DNA of 64,000 nucleotides from Wyeomyia smithii. Taxonomy: Eukaryota > Arthropoda > Insecta > Diptera > Culicidae. Numbering within the stretch: position 1 is the stretch's first letter; every line of letters starts with the position of its first letter. The stretch spans positions 104,058,665 to 104,122,664 of the forward strand of contig NC_073696.1 of assembly GCF_029784165.1 (NCBI RefSeq), written 5' to 3'. Shown piece after piece: positions 11,097 to 21,735 of the stretch. The translations under genes and the position numbers were made by a program. The notes beneath the pieces were generated by a model. That model was not told where the DNA came from and ran no database searches. It was given only the letters and a program-made list of their open reading frames with translations.

Positions 11097-11421
11097 TTCA
11101 ACTGCGTATATGAAGGATTCTATCTCTGTCTTACAGTGGAATTGTAGAAGTATTTTACCAAAAATTAATTAGTTTAAAGTTTTGATGAATAAAAACATAT
11201 GCGATGCATTTTCCCTTTGTGAAACTTGGCTTACTTCAAATATTGATCTCAACTTCCATGATTTTAATATTATTCGCCTTGATCGAGACACCCCATATGG
11301 AGGAGTACTTTTAGGGATTAAAAAGTGCTATTCTTTCTATCGTATTAACCTCCCCTCGATTCCAGGCATCGAAGTTGTCGCATGTCAAATGACAATACAA
11401 GGTAAAGAGCTTTGTATTGCC
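11090..11421 (+). pseudogene. I-clade LINE ORF2, start of endonuclease
   Basis: The ATG at 11090 overlaps the end of ORF1 (GATGCCTAA), an arrangement that suggests coupled re-initiation. The frame reads SISVLQWNCRSILPKIN, a TAG stop at about 11169, then CDAFSLCETWL, the conserved start of the apurinic endonuclease. It runs to KELCIA and is cut by the hAT-like element at 11422. It continues at 13035 with SIYIPPRAQ in the same frame. Confidence 0.8.
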
Positions 11422-13026
11422 TAGGGTGGTTTACCGGTAAAACAAAAACCGAAAAAACCGGTAAAACCGATATTTTTTCCAATACCGAAATACCGGTATT
11501 GGAGAGGCGAAAAAACCGGTATTTCCGGTATTTTTCTTAAAATTAAAAAAAATAATTGTCACAATATTCATAAATCATTGTAAGGTTAATGAATGCTACC
11601 CACTAAGGTAGGCGTTACAAATCAAATGACGGTGTATATAATATTATATATTTAGAAACATTGAAAATAATTTACTCTAACCTATTTATCAATTTTTGTT
11701 TCTTTCTTGTTTGTTCTGCTTGGATTCAAATTATGTTTTTGTGTGTATCGATAATATATCAAAAAACTTCTTATCAATAAAGCAAAACATTTATTTTTTA
11801 AGTAGAACAGCTAATTTCTTTACACACTCATACTTACAGAGGCAACCCGTGGATTTTGAACCTACCAGTTCAACCACAAATTCTGAAAATCATAGTTTGG
11901 GGCAGTAAGCACAATCTTGTCCGCGAAAAAACGTAAGTCATTATTCGTTTTGTGCTATTTAAAAGTAAAACTAAAAAAATAATATTTAAATATAAATTTG
12001 GATTAGGGATTTTTTTGGCGTCTCCGAGTGCATTGCACAGGTTGCACCTAGTTATGAACATGTTGCTCCTTATACAAAGCGTTTACAGGATGAAATAATC
12101 AATCAATAAAAAATTTTGTCCTAAAAATTATTGCTCCTTATTCTTGAGGTAGCGAAATTTAAATAACTGTAGCATGGCCAAAGCTTCGTCGCCCAAACCG
12201 CAGCGAATTTTATTAGCGATAATTATAGCTGAGAAAAATGCTTTCTCAGGTTGAACTGAATATGGAAGGACTGTCAAACAGAATAGAGAAGTATTTACCT
12301 TCGATTCCTTCGAATTTGTAGAATGTAAATACTTGTCTAATCATCATTTCATTTTCTTCTTCATTCATTTACTCTTCTCAACAGTTTCAATAATTGTTCC
12401 TCTAAGAATTTTAAATTTATTCAATAATTTCAAACTAAGTTTTGCGATGTGAAAGAAATTCGCAATAAAAATCTGCATGTTTTTTTTCATTAATATGAGT
12501 TTCGAAATAATGTTCTTCGTAATCATATCACTGGATTCATTCATTAAAGTTTTCCAAACACTATTAAATTTATCCAGTGTTGTATCTGGATCGTATAACA
12601 CCACAAGAGATCAAAACAAGTGGTCCAAATCTTACAGAAAAAAAAGCTGGGTCGTAATGAAGCATAGGGACTCATCAATGCAAAAACATAATTATGCAGC
12701 GACACGTCCATAGATGCGACCTAGGCAAAAAATAGATTTCAAATCCAAATTTCTGTATATATTTAATTATTTTTCAGTTTTATTTTCTAATAGTACAGAG
12801 AGAATGATTTGCGTTTTTCCGTAGACATGATTGTCATTATTTCCCTAAACAATGATTTCCAGAATTTTGTAGTTGAACAAGTAGGTATAAAGACCACGAG
12901 TCGCCCCTGGTTTGTATTAGTCAGAAAAAAATAAAAATACCGGTTTTTTACCGGTTTTACCGGTTTTTATTTTTATAAATACCGAAATACCGGTTTTTCG
13001 AAAAGTCGGTAATACCGACCACCCTA
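11422..13026 (-). mobile_element. hAT-like DNA transposon inside the I-clade LINE
   Basis: The ends are TAGGGTGGT and ACCACCCTA, flanked by the exact 8-bp duplication GTATTGCC (11414-11421 and 13027-13034). These are the hallmarks of hAT elements. Both subterminal regions carry many ACCGGT motifs, probably transposase-binding sites. Removing the element and one duplication restores ORF2 (ELCIA-SIYIPP). Minus-strand transposase remnants are visible inside. Confidence 0.88.
12131..12283 (-). pseudogene. hAT transposase remnant, C-terminal dimerisation domain
   Basis: On the minus strand one frame reads LPYSVQPEKAFFSAIIIANK, then IRCGLGDEALAMLQLFKF. This matches the hATC dimerisation pattern (P.(S/T)...E..FS......R..L......LL.L). 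A second open piece at 12365-12604 on the same strand may be upstream transposase sequence. The rest is too decayed to read. This supports the hAT call made from the ends. Confidence 0.55.
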
Positions 13027-14911
13027 GTATTGCCTCAATATATATTCCTCCCAGAGCACAGGTTGGGCAACGGCTGCTCTTTGATTTAATAGAACTTCTT
13101 CCCTCGCCACGTTTGATTTTGGGAGACTTCAACTCTCATGGCGTGGCTTGGGGTTCCCCTTACAATGATAACCGCTCCTTTTTAATCTATAACCTTTACG
13201 ATGACTTCGACATGACTATTTTAAACAACGGCGAAATGACACGTATCCCTAAACCTCCAGCGCGCCCAAGCGCTTTGGATCTATCCTTATGTTCGACGTC
13301 GCTACGGTTGGATTGCACATGGAAGGTAATCCTCGATCCTCCCGGTAGCGACCATTTGCCTATTCTTATTTCAATTAATAACGGGTCAACTCGCATGCGA
13401 CCAGTTGACATTCCGTATGACCTCACACGGAATGTCGATTGGAAGTTATACGAGGAAATGATTTCAAAAGCGGTCGATTCGATTCAACATCATCCACCAC
13501 TTGAAGAATACAACCTCCTCGCGGGCTTGATTCTCGACGCCGCGTTGCAAGCCCAAACGAAGAAATATCCCGGCGTAACGATTAAAGAACGGCCTCCCAC
13601 TCCGTGGTGGGACCGAAAGTGCTCCGATGTCTACACGCAAAGATCCGACGCGTTTTTGGCCTACCAGAAGGGAGGTATACCTGGCGACTATTTACGGTAT
13701 CCGGAGCTTGATACCAAGCTTAAAAGCTTGGCTAAAGCAAAGAAACGCGGATATTGGCGTCGGTTCGTGAACGAGACGTCGAGGGAGACATCGATGAGCA
13801 CTCTTTGGAACACAGCCCGAAGAATGCGGAATCGCGTAACGGTCAACGAAAGCGAGGAGTCTTCAAGTAGGTGGATATTTGATTTTGCCAGGAAAGTATG
13901 TCCGGACTCTGTTCCTGAGCAAAATATTGTTCGTGATGCGTCTCCGGGCCACGACGCGATAGAATCACCTTTTACGATGGCAGAATTTTCAGTTGCCCTC
14001 CTGTCCTGTAACAATAACGCGCCTGGGTTAGATAGAATCAAACTCAACTTGTTGAAGAATCTACCCGGCAATGCCAAGAGGCGCTTGTTGAACTTGTTCA
14101 ATAAGTTCCTGCAGCAAAACATTGTACCGCAGGATTGGAGGCAAGTGAAGGTGATCGCCATCCAAAAACCAGGGAAGCCAGCTTCTGATCACAACTCTTA
14201 TAGGCCGATTGCAATGCTATCCTGTATCCGGAAATTGATGGAAAAAATGATACTCCGTCGTTTAGACCATTGGGTCGAATCAAATGGCCTACTATCGGAT
14301 ACTCAATTTGGCTTCCGCCGTGCCAAAGGGACGAATGATTGTCTTGCGCTGCTTTCAACAGATATTCAGCTGGCGTATGCTCGCAAAGAACAAATGGCGT
14401 CTGCGTTCTTGGACATTAAGGGGGCTTTTGATTCCGTTGTTGTCCGAAAAGCACATGCATTTTACGCACGGCGATTTGGCAACTTTCCCCCCTTCTTTAC
14501 AACTTTTATGTAAATGACATCGACGAATGTCTGGCTAATTCATGCACGATAAGACAACTTGCAGACGACAGTGTAATCTCTGTTACAGGAGCCAAAGCTG
14601 CCGATTTGCAAGGACCATTGCAAGATACCTTGGACAATTTGTCTGCTTGGGCTTTACAGCTAGGTATCGAATTCTCTCCGGAGAAGACTGAGATAGTAGT
14701 TTTTTCTAGGAAGCATGAACCTGCTGAGCTTCAAACACAATTAATGGGTAAAACGATTTCTCAGGTTTTGGTACACAAATATCTTGGTATCTGGTTCGAC
14801 TCTAAAGGCACCTGGGGTTGTCACGTGAGGTATCTGATGAAAAAATGTCAACAAAGAGTGAATTTTCTTCGTACAATAACCGGAGAATGGTGGGGAGCCC
14901 ATCCAGGAGAC
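13027..14911 (+). pseudogene. I-clade LINE ORF2, endonuclease and reverse transcriptase core
   Basis: The endonuclease continues with LILGDFNSHGVAWGS and GSDHLPILISI, the catalytic C-terminal motifs. The reverse transcriptase follows: NNAPGLDRIKLNLLKNL, VIAIQKPGKPASDHNSYRPI, DTQFGFRRAKGTNDCL and FLDIKGAFDSV (first catalytic Asp). An internal deletion then removes the PQG region: the frame is lost at about 14450 and recovers as LLYNFYVNDIDE near 14495. RQLADDSVI (about 14545) holds the Asp-Asp box. It runs on to WWGAHPGDL and is cut at 14912 by the second hAT-like element. Confidence 0.85.
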
Positions 14912-14919
14912 CTTATAAG

Positions 14920-16882
14920 CATGGGCGCAACTACGGGGGGGCTAGGGGGGGCTTCAGCCCCCTCTAGAAAGTGTTTAGCCCCCACTAGAATTTTCCAGAG
15001 AATGATTGTATTCAATATAAATACATTCCATACTACTTATCAGAGCATCAAAATCAACACAAATTGAGATGTCGTCATTCATTGGCTAAGAACTAGTTCT
15101 GCACCCAGGATCGTTTCTCAAGCCTTGCTCTCTTACTCATCTTACCAGTCAGACAAGAGCTGTAGTAACTCGTGCTGTATCAAGAAGTTGTCGCCATTTT
15201 ACTCGGTTTTGGGCTGTGTTTCACCAGTTCCTACGCCCCTTACTTTTTGTTGCCGGTAGGGTTTGCTGAAGAGAAGTGATTTCACAGGGTTGTCGTCCGG
15301 CATCCTTACGACATGACCGGCCCACCGCAACCTATTGTCTCTCGCCAGGTGCGCAATGGGGTTCTCTCCAAGCAGCGCTTGTAGCTAATGGTTCATGCGC
15401 TGTCGCCGTTATCCGTCGTCCGTTTGTACTCCACTGTAGATAGTCCACAGCACCTTTCGTTCGAAAACACCAAGAGGACTTCCGTAGAGGACTACCGGTT
15501 ATATTAGAGTTTTGTAGTTTTTTGTATTGAAGTAGTCATGTCCGATCAGCACTGTGATTGGTGCGTACGTATGTAATGTCTGTGAAGAACGGGCCGTCGA
15601 TGAGAACGTGGTCAATTGTTTTGCTGTACGTTGGTCGAGGAAAGAAGGGACTTTGGACTGCCAGCCCGTGGGAAGCTGCGAAGTTGGTGCATAGCTGGCC
15701 GTTGTCGTTCGTTACGGTGTACAGGCTGTGCGGGCCGATCACCGACTTATATAAGTTTTTCCTTCTGTTCATGTCCCCAATGACGATCTTGATGTCTCTA
15801 CGCGAGCAGCTATCGTAAAGTTTCTCCAGCTGTGCGTAGAACGTTTCTTTTTCTGCATCAGGTCTTCCTTCGTGAGGGCAGTGCACATTGGGAATAGTGT
15901 AGTTGTAGAACCAGCCTTTTATTCTCAACAAACACAACCTGTCGCTGATTGCCTGCCACTTCATCACACGACTCTGCATCCTGCACAGCACTATAAAACC
16001 GCTACCAAGCTCATTGGTTGTGCCACCGCTTTGGTGGTACTGTGCCTTGCGGTCACAAATCCACCGTACCTTCTCTCCTTTCAGGTAAAGCTCCTGGAGC
16101 GCAACGATGTCGAAGTGGCGGGATTCTAGCTGATCCAGCGGAATCCAGTCGACATCCGGGGCGTTGAGCGATCTACTGTTACATGTACCGAGCTTCTAAT
16201 CGTCGTCCTTATTTCGTCGGCTGGGTCATTGCCTATTGTTCCGGTTCGTTTTGAATTCTTGATTCTTCGTAGTATTTTTCTTTTAGTGTGCTGCCTTATC
16301 AGGGCTGCGATGCCTAGTCTCGCGACGGGACTGCCGCCATAGGTGTAGCTGGCGAGACACCCCATTTCATTGTTCAGCCGTTCGGTCCGGATCAGTCGCT
16401 GTTTGAGCCGCCCCTAGCCTGTGGGGTTCAGACAAGCTGCTCTCTAAGGAGAACAACTACCCCTTTCCTGTCAGCATACGACCAAGTTCCCACCGGTTCA
16501 CCGGTTTTCTCTTGGTTGCTCGTATCGCAGTCGGTAACACGTGGAGGTAGGAATAGGGCATTATGCCTTGAACCACACTGGGGTCTATTTTATTCCAGCT
16601 AGTACGGGTATGCTGTTAAAAAGCACTGCCCAGCCATTTACCAAACCTGGCTCTCCTCAATATCAAATCAGTGTTGCTGAAAGAGGTTGGCGTTGACGCT
16701 GTGTTCAAGATATTCAGTACATCTTCGGAGATTCTATCCCGAAGTGATTTTTTCTGCTGTTACGACACTATTTTAAGCGTTATTAAATAAGCATATTAAA
16801 ACTCCCTTTTCCGTTTTTTTTTTTTCAAATTTCATACATGAAAACTAGCCCCCCCTAGAAATTTTCCTTAGTTGCGCCCATG
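14920..16882. mobile_element. hAT-like element (Tip100/Zaphod-like ends) inside the I-clade LINE
   Basis: The left end is CATGGGCGCAACTACGGGG, the right end (inverted) CATGGGCGCAACTAAGG. Both are followed inward by runs of G and then a block resembling GGGGGCT-AGCCCCC. An exact 8-bp duplication CTTATAAG flanks it (14912-14919 and 16883-16890). Excision restores ORF2 as GDLIRLYQTT. The ends resemble the CAG(T/G)GGCG(T/C)A termini of Tip100/Zaphod hATs. It carries no transposase; most of the interior is an RTE-type fragment. Confidence 0.82.
15066..16600 (-). pseudogene. internally deleted RTE-type retrotransposon within the hAT-like element
   Basis: On the minus strand the endonuclease reads GFIVLCRMQSRVMKW, NVHCPHEGRPDAEKE, IKIVIGDMNR and TIDHVLIDGPFF (about 15540-16090). 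The upstream leader aligns with the leader of the outer RTE copy near 5980. It then jumps directly to the very end of the RT protein: VLYGSPLGVFERKVL and LRWAGHVVRMPDDNPVKSLL (about 15260-15500). Nearly all of the RT domain is therefore missing. Borders are approximate. Confidence 0.7.
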
Positions 16883-16890
16883 CTTATAAG

Positions 16891-18244
16891 GCTTTACCAA
16901 ACAACGATATTGTCTGTTATTGAATACGGGTGTTTCTGCTTCCGCTCCGCAGCAAACACACATCTGATCAAACTGGAGCGAATACAATATCGTTGTTTGC
17001 GTATCGCCTTAGGTTGCATGCAATCGACCCATACGATGAGTTTGGAGGTCTTAGCTGGAGTACTACCATTGAAAAACCGCTTTTGGAGCCTGTCTTCTCG
17101 TATTCTTGTCAAATGTGAGGTCTTGAACCGTCCCGTGATTGAAAATTTTGAAAGGTTAATCGAACTTAATTCTCAAACCCGTTTTATGACATTGTATTTC
17201 CATCACATGTCCCAAAATATTAACCCTTCTTCGAATATTCCAAATCGTGTCGACTTATCAAATACTTCTGATTCTACTGTGTTTTTCGATACATCCATGA
17301 TAGAAGAAACTCGTGGAATCCCGGATCATTTACGCGTGCAGCAGATCCCCAAAATTTTTTCCAATAAATATCGAAACATCAACTGCGACAATATGTTCTA
17401 CACTGACGGATCACTTCTTGATGGGTCCACTGGCTTCGGTATTTTCAATAACAATTTAACCGTCTCCCATAAGCTTGATAATCCTGCTTCTGTTTACGTC
17501 GCAGAATTGGCTGCAATTCAGTACACCCTAGGGATTATCGAAAAAATGCCCACGGACCATTATTTCATCTTTACGGACAGTCTCAGTTCCATTGAGGCTC
17601 TCCGATCGATGAAAGATGTTAAGCACTCTCCGTATTTCCTGGGGAAAATACGGGAACATCTGAGTGCTTTATCCGAAAAATCGTTTCAGATTACCTTAGC
17701 GTGGGTCCCTTCTCACTGCTCGATACCGGGCAATGAGAAAGCGGACTCTTTGGCTAAGGTGGGTGCAACAAACGGTGATATTTATGAAAGACCAATTGCT
17801 TTTAATGAATTTTTCGCACTTGTACGTCAGAATACGATCATCAGTTGGCAAAATGCTTGGACCAGAGGGGAATTGGGAAGGTGGTTACATTCCATAATCC
17901 CCAAAGTATCGACGAACCCGTGGTTCAAGGGGTTGGATGTAGGTCGGGATTTCATTTGCGTGATGTCCCGGCTTATGCCCAATCACTATAGATTTGACGC
18001 GCATCTCCGTCGTGTTGGGCTCGGGGAAAGTGGTATCTGTGCCTGTGGTGAGGGTTATCACGACATAGAGCATGTGGTTTGGTCATGCCCTGTACACCGT
18101 GACGCCAGGTCTAAATTAATAGCTTCCCTGCAGGCCGAAAGTAGGCAACCGGCTGTTCCTGTTCGTGATGTCTTGGCGAGCCGTGACCTATCCTACATGT
18201 CCCTTATATACGTTTTCCTGAAATCCATCCACGCCCCAGTTTAA
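16891..18244 (+). pseudogene. I-clade LINE ORF2, RT thumb, RNase H and C-terminal Cys/His motif
   Basis: This is the 3' part of ORF2, open without a stop. After the RT thumb (LIKLERIQYRCLRIALGC) comes an RNase H domain with its acidic residues in place: YTDGS, VAELAAI, IFTDSLSSIEAL and WVPSHCSIPGNEKADSLAK. A C-terminal CACGEGYHDIEHVVWSC pattern follows (C-x-C...H...C), typical of the clade. The stop is at 18242-18244. RNase H removes RNA from the cDNA hybrid during target-primed reverse transcription. This segment is better preserved than ORF1. Confidence 0.9.
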
Positions 18245-18610
18245 TCCTATTCCCTTCCGCCTACATCCAACCAAACGACAAGAACACGTTAAGACCCCGG
18301 ATCCGGAAACAGCAACTAGACCAGCACGATACTCTCAGGTCCCGAGGGAGACAACCCAATATGCCAGTCCGTAATATCTTGGTCCAGCAGCGGAACATAT
18401 TCAATGTGCTGCTTACCTATGGCGATGGAAAACCATCAAACAACAAATCAGTGCTTTTAATGCAAAACATTCTAGCTTTAAGTTAGATTTAGTTTCAGCT
18501 CGTAGTCGGCAGCGAGGACTTTAGAAAGTAAGCTACCAGATATAACTGGCGCCGTTAAACATTAAATTGTATTTGTGCCGTGTCAAATAAATTATAGATG
18601 AAGAAAAAAA

Positions 18611-18858
18611 AAGTTCATTCCATTTTCACGACACCACAATAAAACCTCGTCTATATCGCTTGGCAAGGTTAAACAGTACAGCTCGGATGAAACTACTCGG
18701 TATAGTTTGAGATCGTCAGCAAAAATTTGTTTCGAAAACCTCAGTCGGGAACAAACATCATTTACGAATAGGTTGAATATAAGTGGACCAAGCACGCTCC
18801 CGTGTGGCACACCTGAAGTGATGACGAATTCTCTGGAGTACGCTGAGTTAACACAGAC
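18611..18858 (-). pseudogene. jockey-type LINE, RT palm fragment
   Basis: On the minus strand: VNSAYSREFVITSGVPHGSV, LGPLIFNLFVNDV, QIFADDLKLYRVV (catalytic FADD) and EVLLWCRENGM. The last words join directly to NLNVTKCKL at 9275 across the I-clade LINE. The upstream part is at 20166-20644, beyond the unclassified insertion. Confidence 0.85.
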
Positions 18859-20165
18859 CAGAAAGAAGAAGAAACCAGAAACGTTTTCTTTGTTTGAAAT
18901 TGTCACCGCGAGTCGCATTTTCATCAACACATTCATGAATATTTTTCGTGACAAAGTTCTAGAACAAAAAATTTCTTTCGTGACCAACTCCCATTACTAT
19001 TTTAGATTCTTTTCATTTCGATGATGGAAATCAGAAATGACTGAACGTGTACATATAAAGTGATAACACACAAGAAGTTGGGATTGCGATAAATGCCAAA
19101 TGTTTTTTTCAAAAACAATTTCACTTTTATGGTGAAAGTATATCGCCTACCCCTAAAAATTTTCATGCGCCTAAAGAATAATTAGGTTTTAAATAATATT
19201 CCGAAAATTTTAAATAATGCTGAAACAAAAAATATTACATTTATTCCTCTTTTCAATCATATGTCTGTTCTAATGCAACCCCTGTTATAATATTGTTACA
19301 AAATATATGAAAATTTACGAGGAAAATGCATAAATCATATTATGCTATAATTTTATTATATATATTTTTACCGTTTTTAGTATTTATCACCTCCATCTTG
19401 ATGAATAAAAAAACTATAGGAGTTCGTCACCAATTATTTTTGGTGACTTCTGTAAAAAAAGATTCATTCTTTTCGATAATGATTATAGATCATTTAATAA
19501 CGATCAATTGATACGCAGACTCTTGTAAGACAATACTAATCGAATGTTGGATGAAGGGAATATGTGATATTGAAGTAATGTTTTCCTTGTTATTTGATCA
19601 AAAAGAGATAATTTTAAAAGGATCTAGTATAACATTTGACATATATTTCCTGACTAAAGTCACGGTGATCAAACAGTGATATTTGTCCGTCAAAGCTTGA
19701 TGATTACTTTTTTTCAACTTAAACCAAAAGAGATGATTACCAAAATCACTGTAACAATGCTAATAACTTATAAGTTTTTTAAAAGGGCACATATTCTTTT
19801 AATCAAAACTGTTGGTGGATATTTCCTCTCGAAAGTCACAGTGACTAACCAGGAAACTATTTCCGTGGACTTAATATCGTTTGTTCTTTAAGTTATCACC
19901 GTAACTACTTAACGAAAAAATACCTGTGCTTCCACAGTATTGTAATTTGGGCTGTGATTCTTTAGAGAAAAACTAATAAGTTTTAATTCAAATGTCACAG
20001 AGACAAAAATTAGAAACATTTGTTTTTCAAACTAAAACTTCAGTGACTTTTGTGAGAAAATGCACACAAAAATAAAAAGTAATAGTTACTCAATTACAAA
20101 AAACTGTTGCCTCATTTTTTCTAAAACGTTTGGGGGACAATTTTGAGACCAAATCCTTATTTTAT
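18859..20165. mobile_element. unclassified 1.3-kb insertion in jockey RT, with recurring GTCACAGTGAC-like motif
   Basis: The segment separates EWLHSQSARQSP (right) from VCVNSAYSREF (left) of one jockey protein, so it is an insertion. I see no clear terminal inverted repeats or duplication. It is AT-rich and carries at least six variants of GTCAC(A/G)GTGAC, at about 19659, 19743, 19834, 19893, 19992 and 20041. No coding capacity is visible. It could be a MITE with subterminal repeats or a satellite-like passenger. Confidence 0.55.
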
Positions 20166-20644
20166 TGGTGACTGTCGTGCGGATTGGCTGTGTAGCCATT
20201 CGGTGATATGTTCTGGTAATCCTATAAGCTTGAACTTTTCAATGGCGTAATTGTGTGTAACAACATCGAACACTTTAGAAAAGTCGAAATAAACCGAGTC
20301 AACTTGCTTTCTGTTTTCGACTTCTTTAAATAAGTAGTTCATGTAACACATTAGGTTAGACGTTGTTGACCTATGCTGCATAAACCCATGTAGCATGTAG
20401 GTGCTCACATATCATCACATATTTCACAGCTCTGTAGAGTACAGTTTGAATCATTGTTTCGAATACCATTGCAAGTGAACACAAGATTGATACTCCACGA
20501 TAATTTTCCACATGATGAGTACTGTCTGACTTATGAATAGGCACGATTCTAGAAAATTTCCAAATATCTGGGAAAGTCTTAGTTAAAAGCGATAGATTGA
20601 AGAGACGAGCAATAGGAAAAGCCAATGAAGATGCACAATTTTTC
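20166..20644 (-). pseudogene. jockey-type LINE, 5'-most RT fragment present
   Basis: Minus strand: VVLKNCASSLAFPIARLFNL, FPDIWKFSRIVPIHKSD, NYRGVSILCSLAMVFE, a frameshift, then GFMQHRSTTSNL, VDSVYFDFSKVFDVVTH (first catalytic Asp) and IGLPEHITEWL. The endonuclease and ORF1 are absent, so the copy was 5'-truncated at about 20644, as is usual for LINE insertions. There it abuts the RTE host copy. Confidence 0.8.
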
Positions 20645-21386
20645 AGGACGACGAGTAACACGAGTGGCACGATATTCCAAAAGTCGCTTCAACTGTTTGG
20701 TTACACCGATGACATCGACATTGAGGCTCGGACCTTTGTGAAGATGGCGGATACGTACATCGCACTGAAGACCGGATTGGTCTGGACATCAATGCATCGA
20801 AGACGAAGTACATTAAAAGAAGGGGTTCACGAGAAAACAGTGCTAGCCTCTCACCTCGAGTTCAAGTTGGTGGTGATGAAATCGAACTGGTCGATGAGTT
20901 CGTGTATCTGGACTCACGGGTAACTGCCGACGACAATGCCAGCAGAGAAATTCAACGGCGCATCATGTTAAGAAATCGTGCATATTTTGGTCTCCGGAGG
21001 ACGCTCCGATCGAGTAAAATGCGTCGCAGCACTAAGTTAAACATCTACAAGACGCTGATTAGACCGGTATTCCTCTACGAGCATGAGACATGGATGCTTG
21101 TGGAGGACCAATGCGCCCTTGCGGTCTTCGAGCGGAAGGTGTTGCGTACCATCTTCGGTGGACTGCAGATGGAGAACTGCAGGAGATGCTTGGGGAGCCA
21201 TCTATTCCACACCGCTAAGATTGGCAGGTTGCGGTGGGCTGGGCATGTTGTAAGGATGTCGGACTACAGCTCGATAAGAAGGTTCTTGAAACCAATCCGT
21301 CAGGGACGAGACGGAGAGGTGCACAGCGGGCAAGGTGGATCGATCAGGTGGAAGACACACACCACGGCTTGGGACTGTTCGGTAAG
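20645..21386 (+). pseudogene. RTE-type retrotransposon, 3' part
   Basis: This continues the RT protein left at 7470: TSNTSGTIF, LFGYTDDIDIEARTF (FADDID-type catalytic box), a frameshift near 20900, YLDSRVTADDNASREIQRRI, SSKMRRSTKLNIYKTLIRPV, VFERKVLRTIFGG and LRWAGHVVRMSD. It ends near QRARWIDQVED and then at the Tc1-like 3' half. Together with 5550-7470 it gives one nearly complete but dead RTE copy. Confidence 0.8.
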
Positions 21387-21735
21387 TATAATTTCTTGCA
21401 AACCTCAACAACAATTCGCCAGGAAGGTGGTGGAAGACGGGCAAAGTAATGTCTAAATTATGGCTCACGCTCAGTGTTTGGCGATCAATCAAGATTTGTT
21501 CCAGAACGAATGTTTGAAAAAAAAAATTGATTTCATTTTTTCAAAAACACCATGCTGATAGAAAATATATGTTTTGGCCAGATAAAACATCATCAAATTG
21601 CGCCAAAAACATAAATTTTCCTGAGCCTCTCGACGCTTTAAGCACCCAAAATACGCAATCCAACGAACCCGGCTCAGTATCGCCAAATTGATTTCCGAGG
21701 GATTTTCAGTTCTTTGGTTCACAAAAACAACTTTT
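21387..21735 (+). mobile_element. Tc1/mariner-like transposon, 3' half
   Basis: It picks up where 5549 left off (CTTGCAAACCTCAAC) and aligns with 54170-54545 of the related copy. Both copies share the same internal deletion, which joins the DNA-binding region to the C-terminal catalytic region (FWP..., then an R-P-I-E-D-F-like end). It is heavily mutated, and similarity fades near 21735 before any right terminal repeat. Confidence 0.65.

Larger units (their letters stand above)
9276..18610 (+). mobile_element. I-clade LINE (MosquI-like), near full length, with nested insertions
   Basis: The element has a 5' UTR (9276-9725), ORF1 with three zinc knuckles (9726-11096), and an overlapping ORF2 with endonuclease, reverse transcriptase, RNase H and a C-terminal Cys/His motif (11090-18244). 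A 3' UTR ends in AATTATAGATGAAG plus a short A run at 18610. It is flanked by the exact 14-bp duplication AAGTTCATTCCATT (9262-9275 and 18611-18624). Without its two hAT-like passengers it would be about 5.7 kb. Gag-like ORF1 plus RNase H points to the I clade. It is inactive: an in-frame stop in ORF1, a stop in ORF2, an RT deletion and two insertions. Confidence 0.9.

Noticed and set aside
18707..19024. Plus-strand open frames over the jockey RT
   Set aside because: Opposite-strand shadows of the jockey protein.
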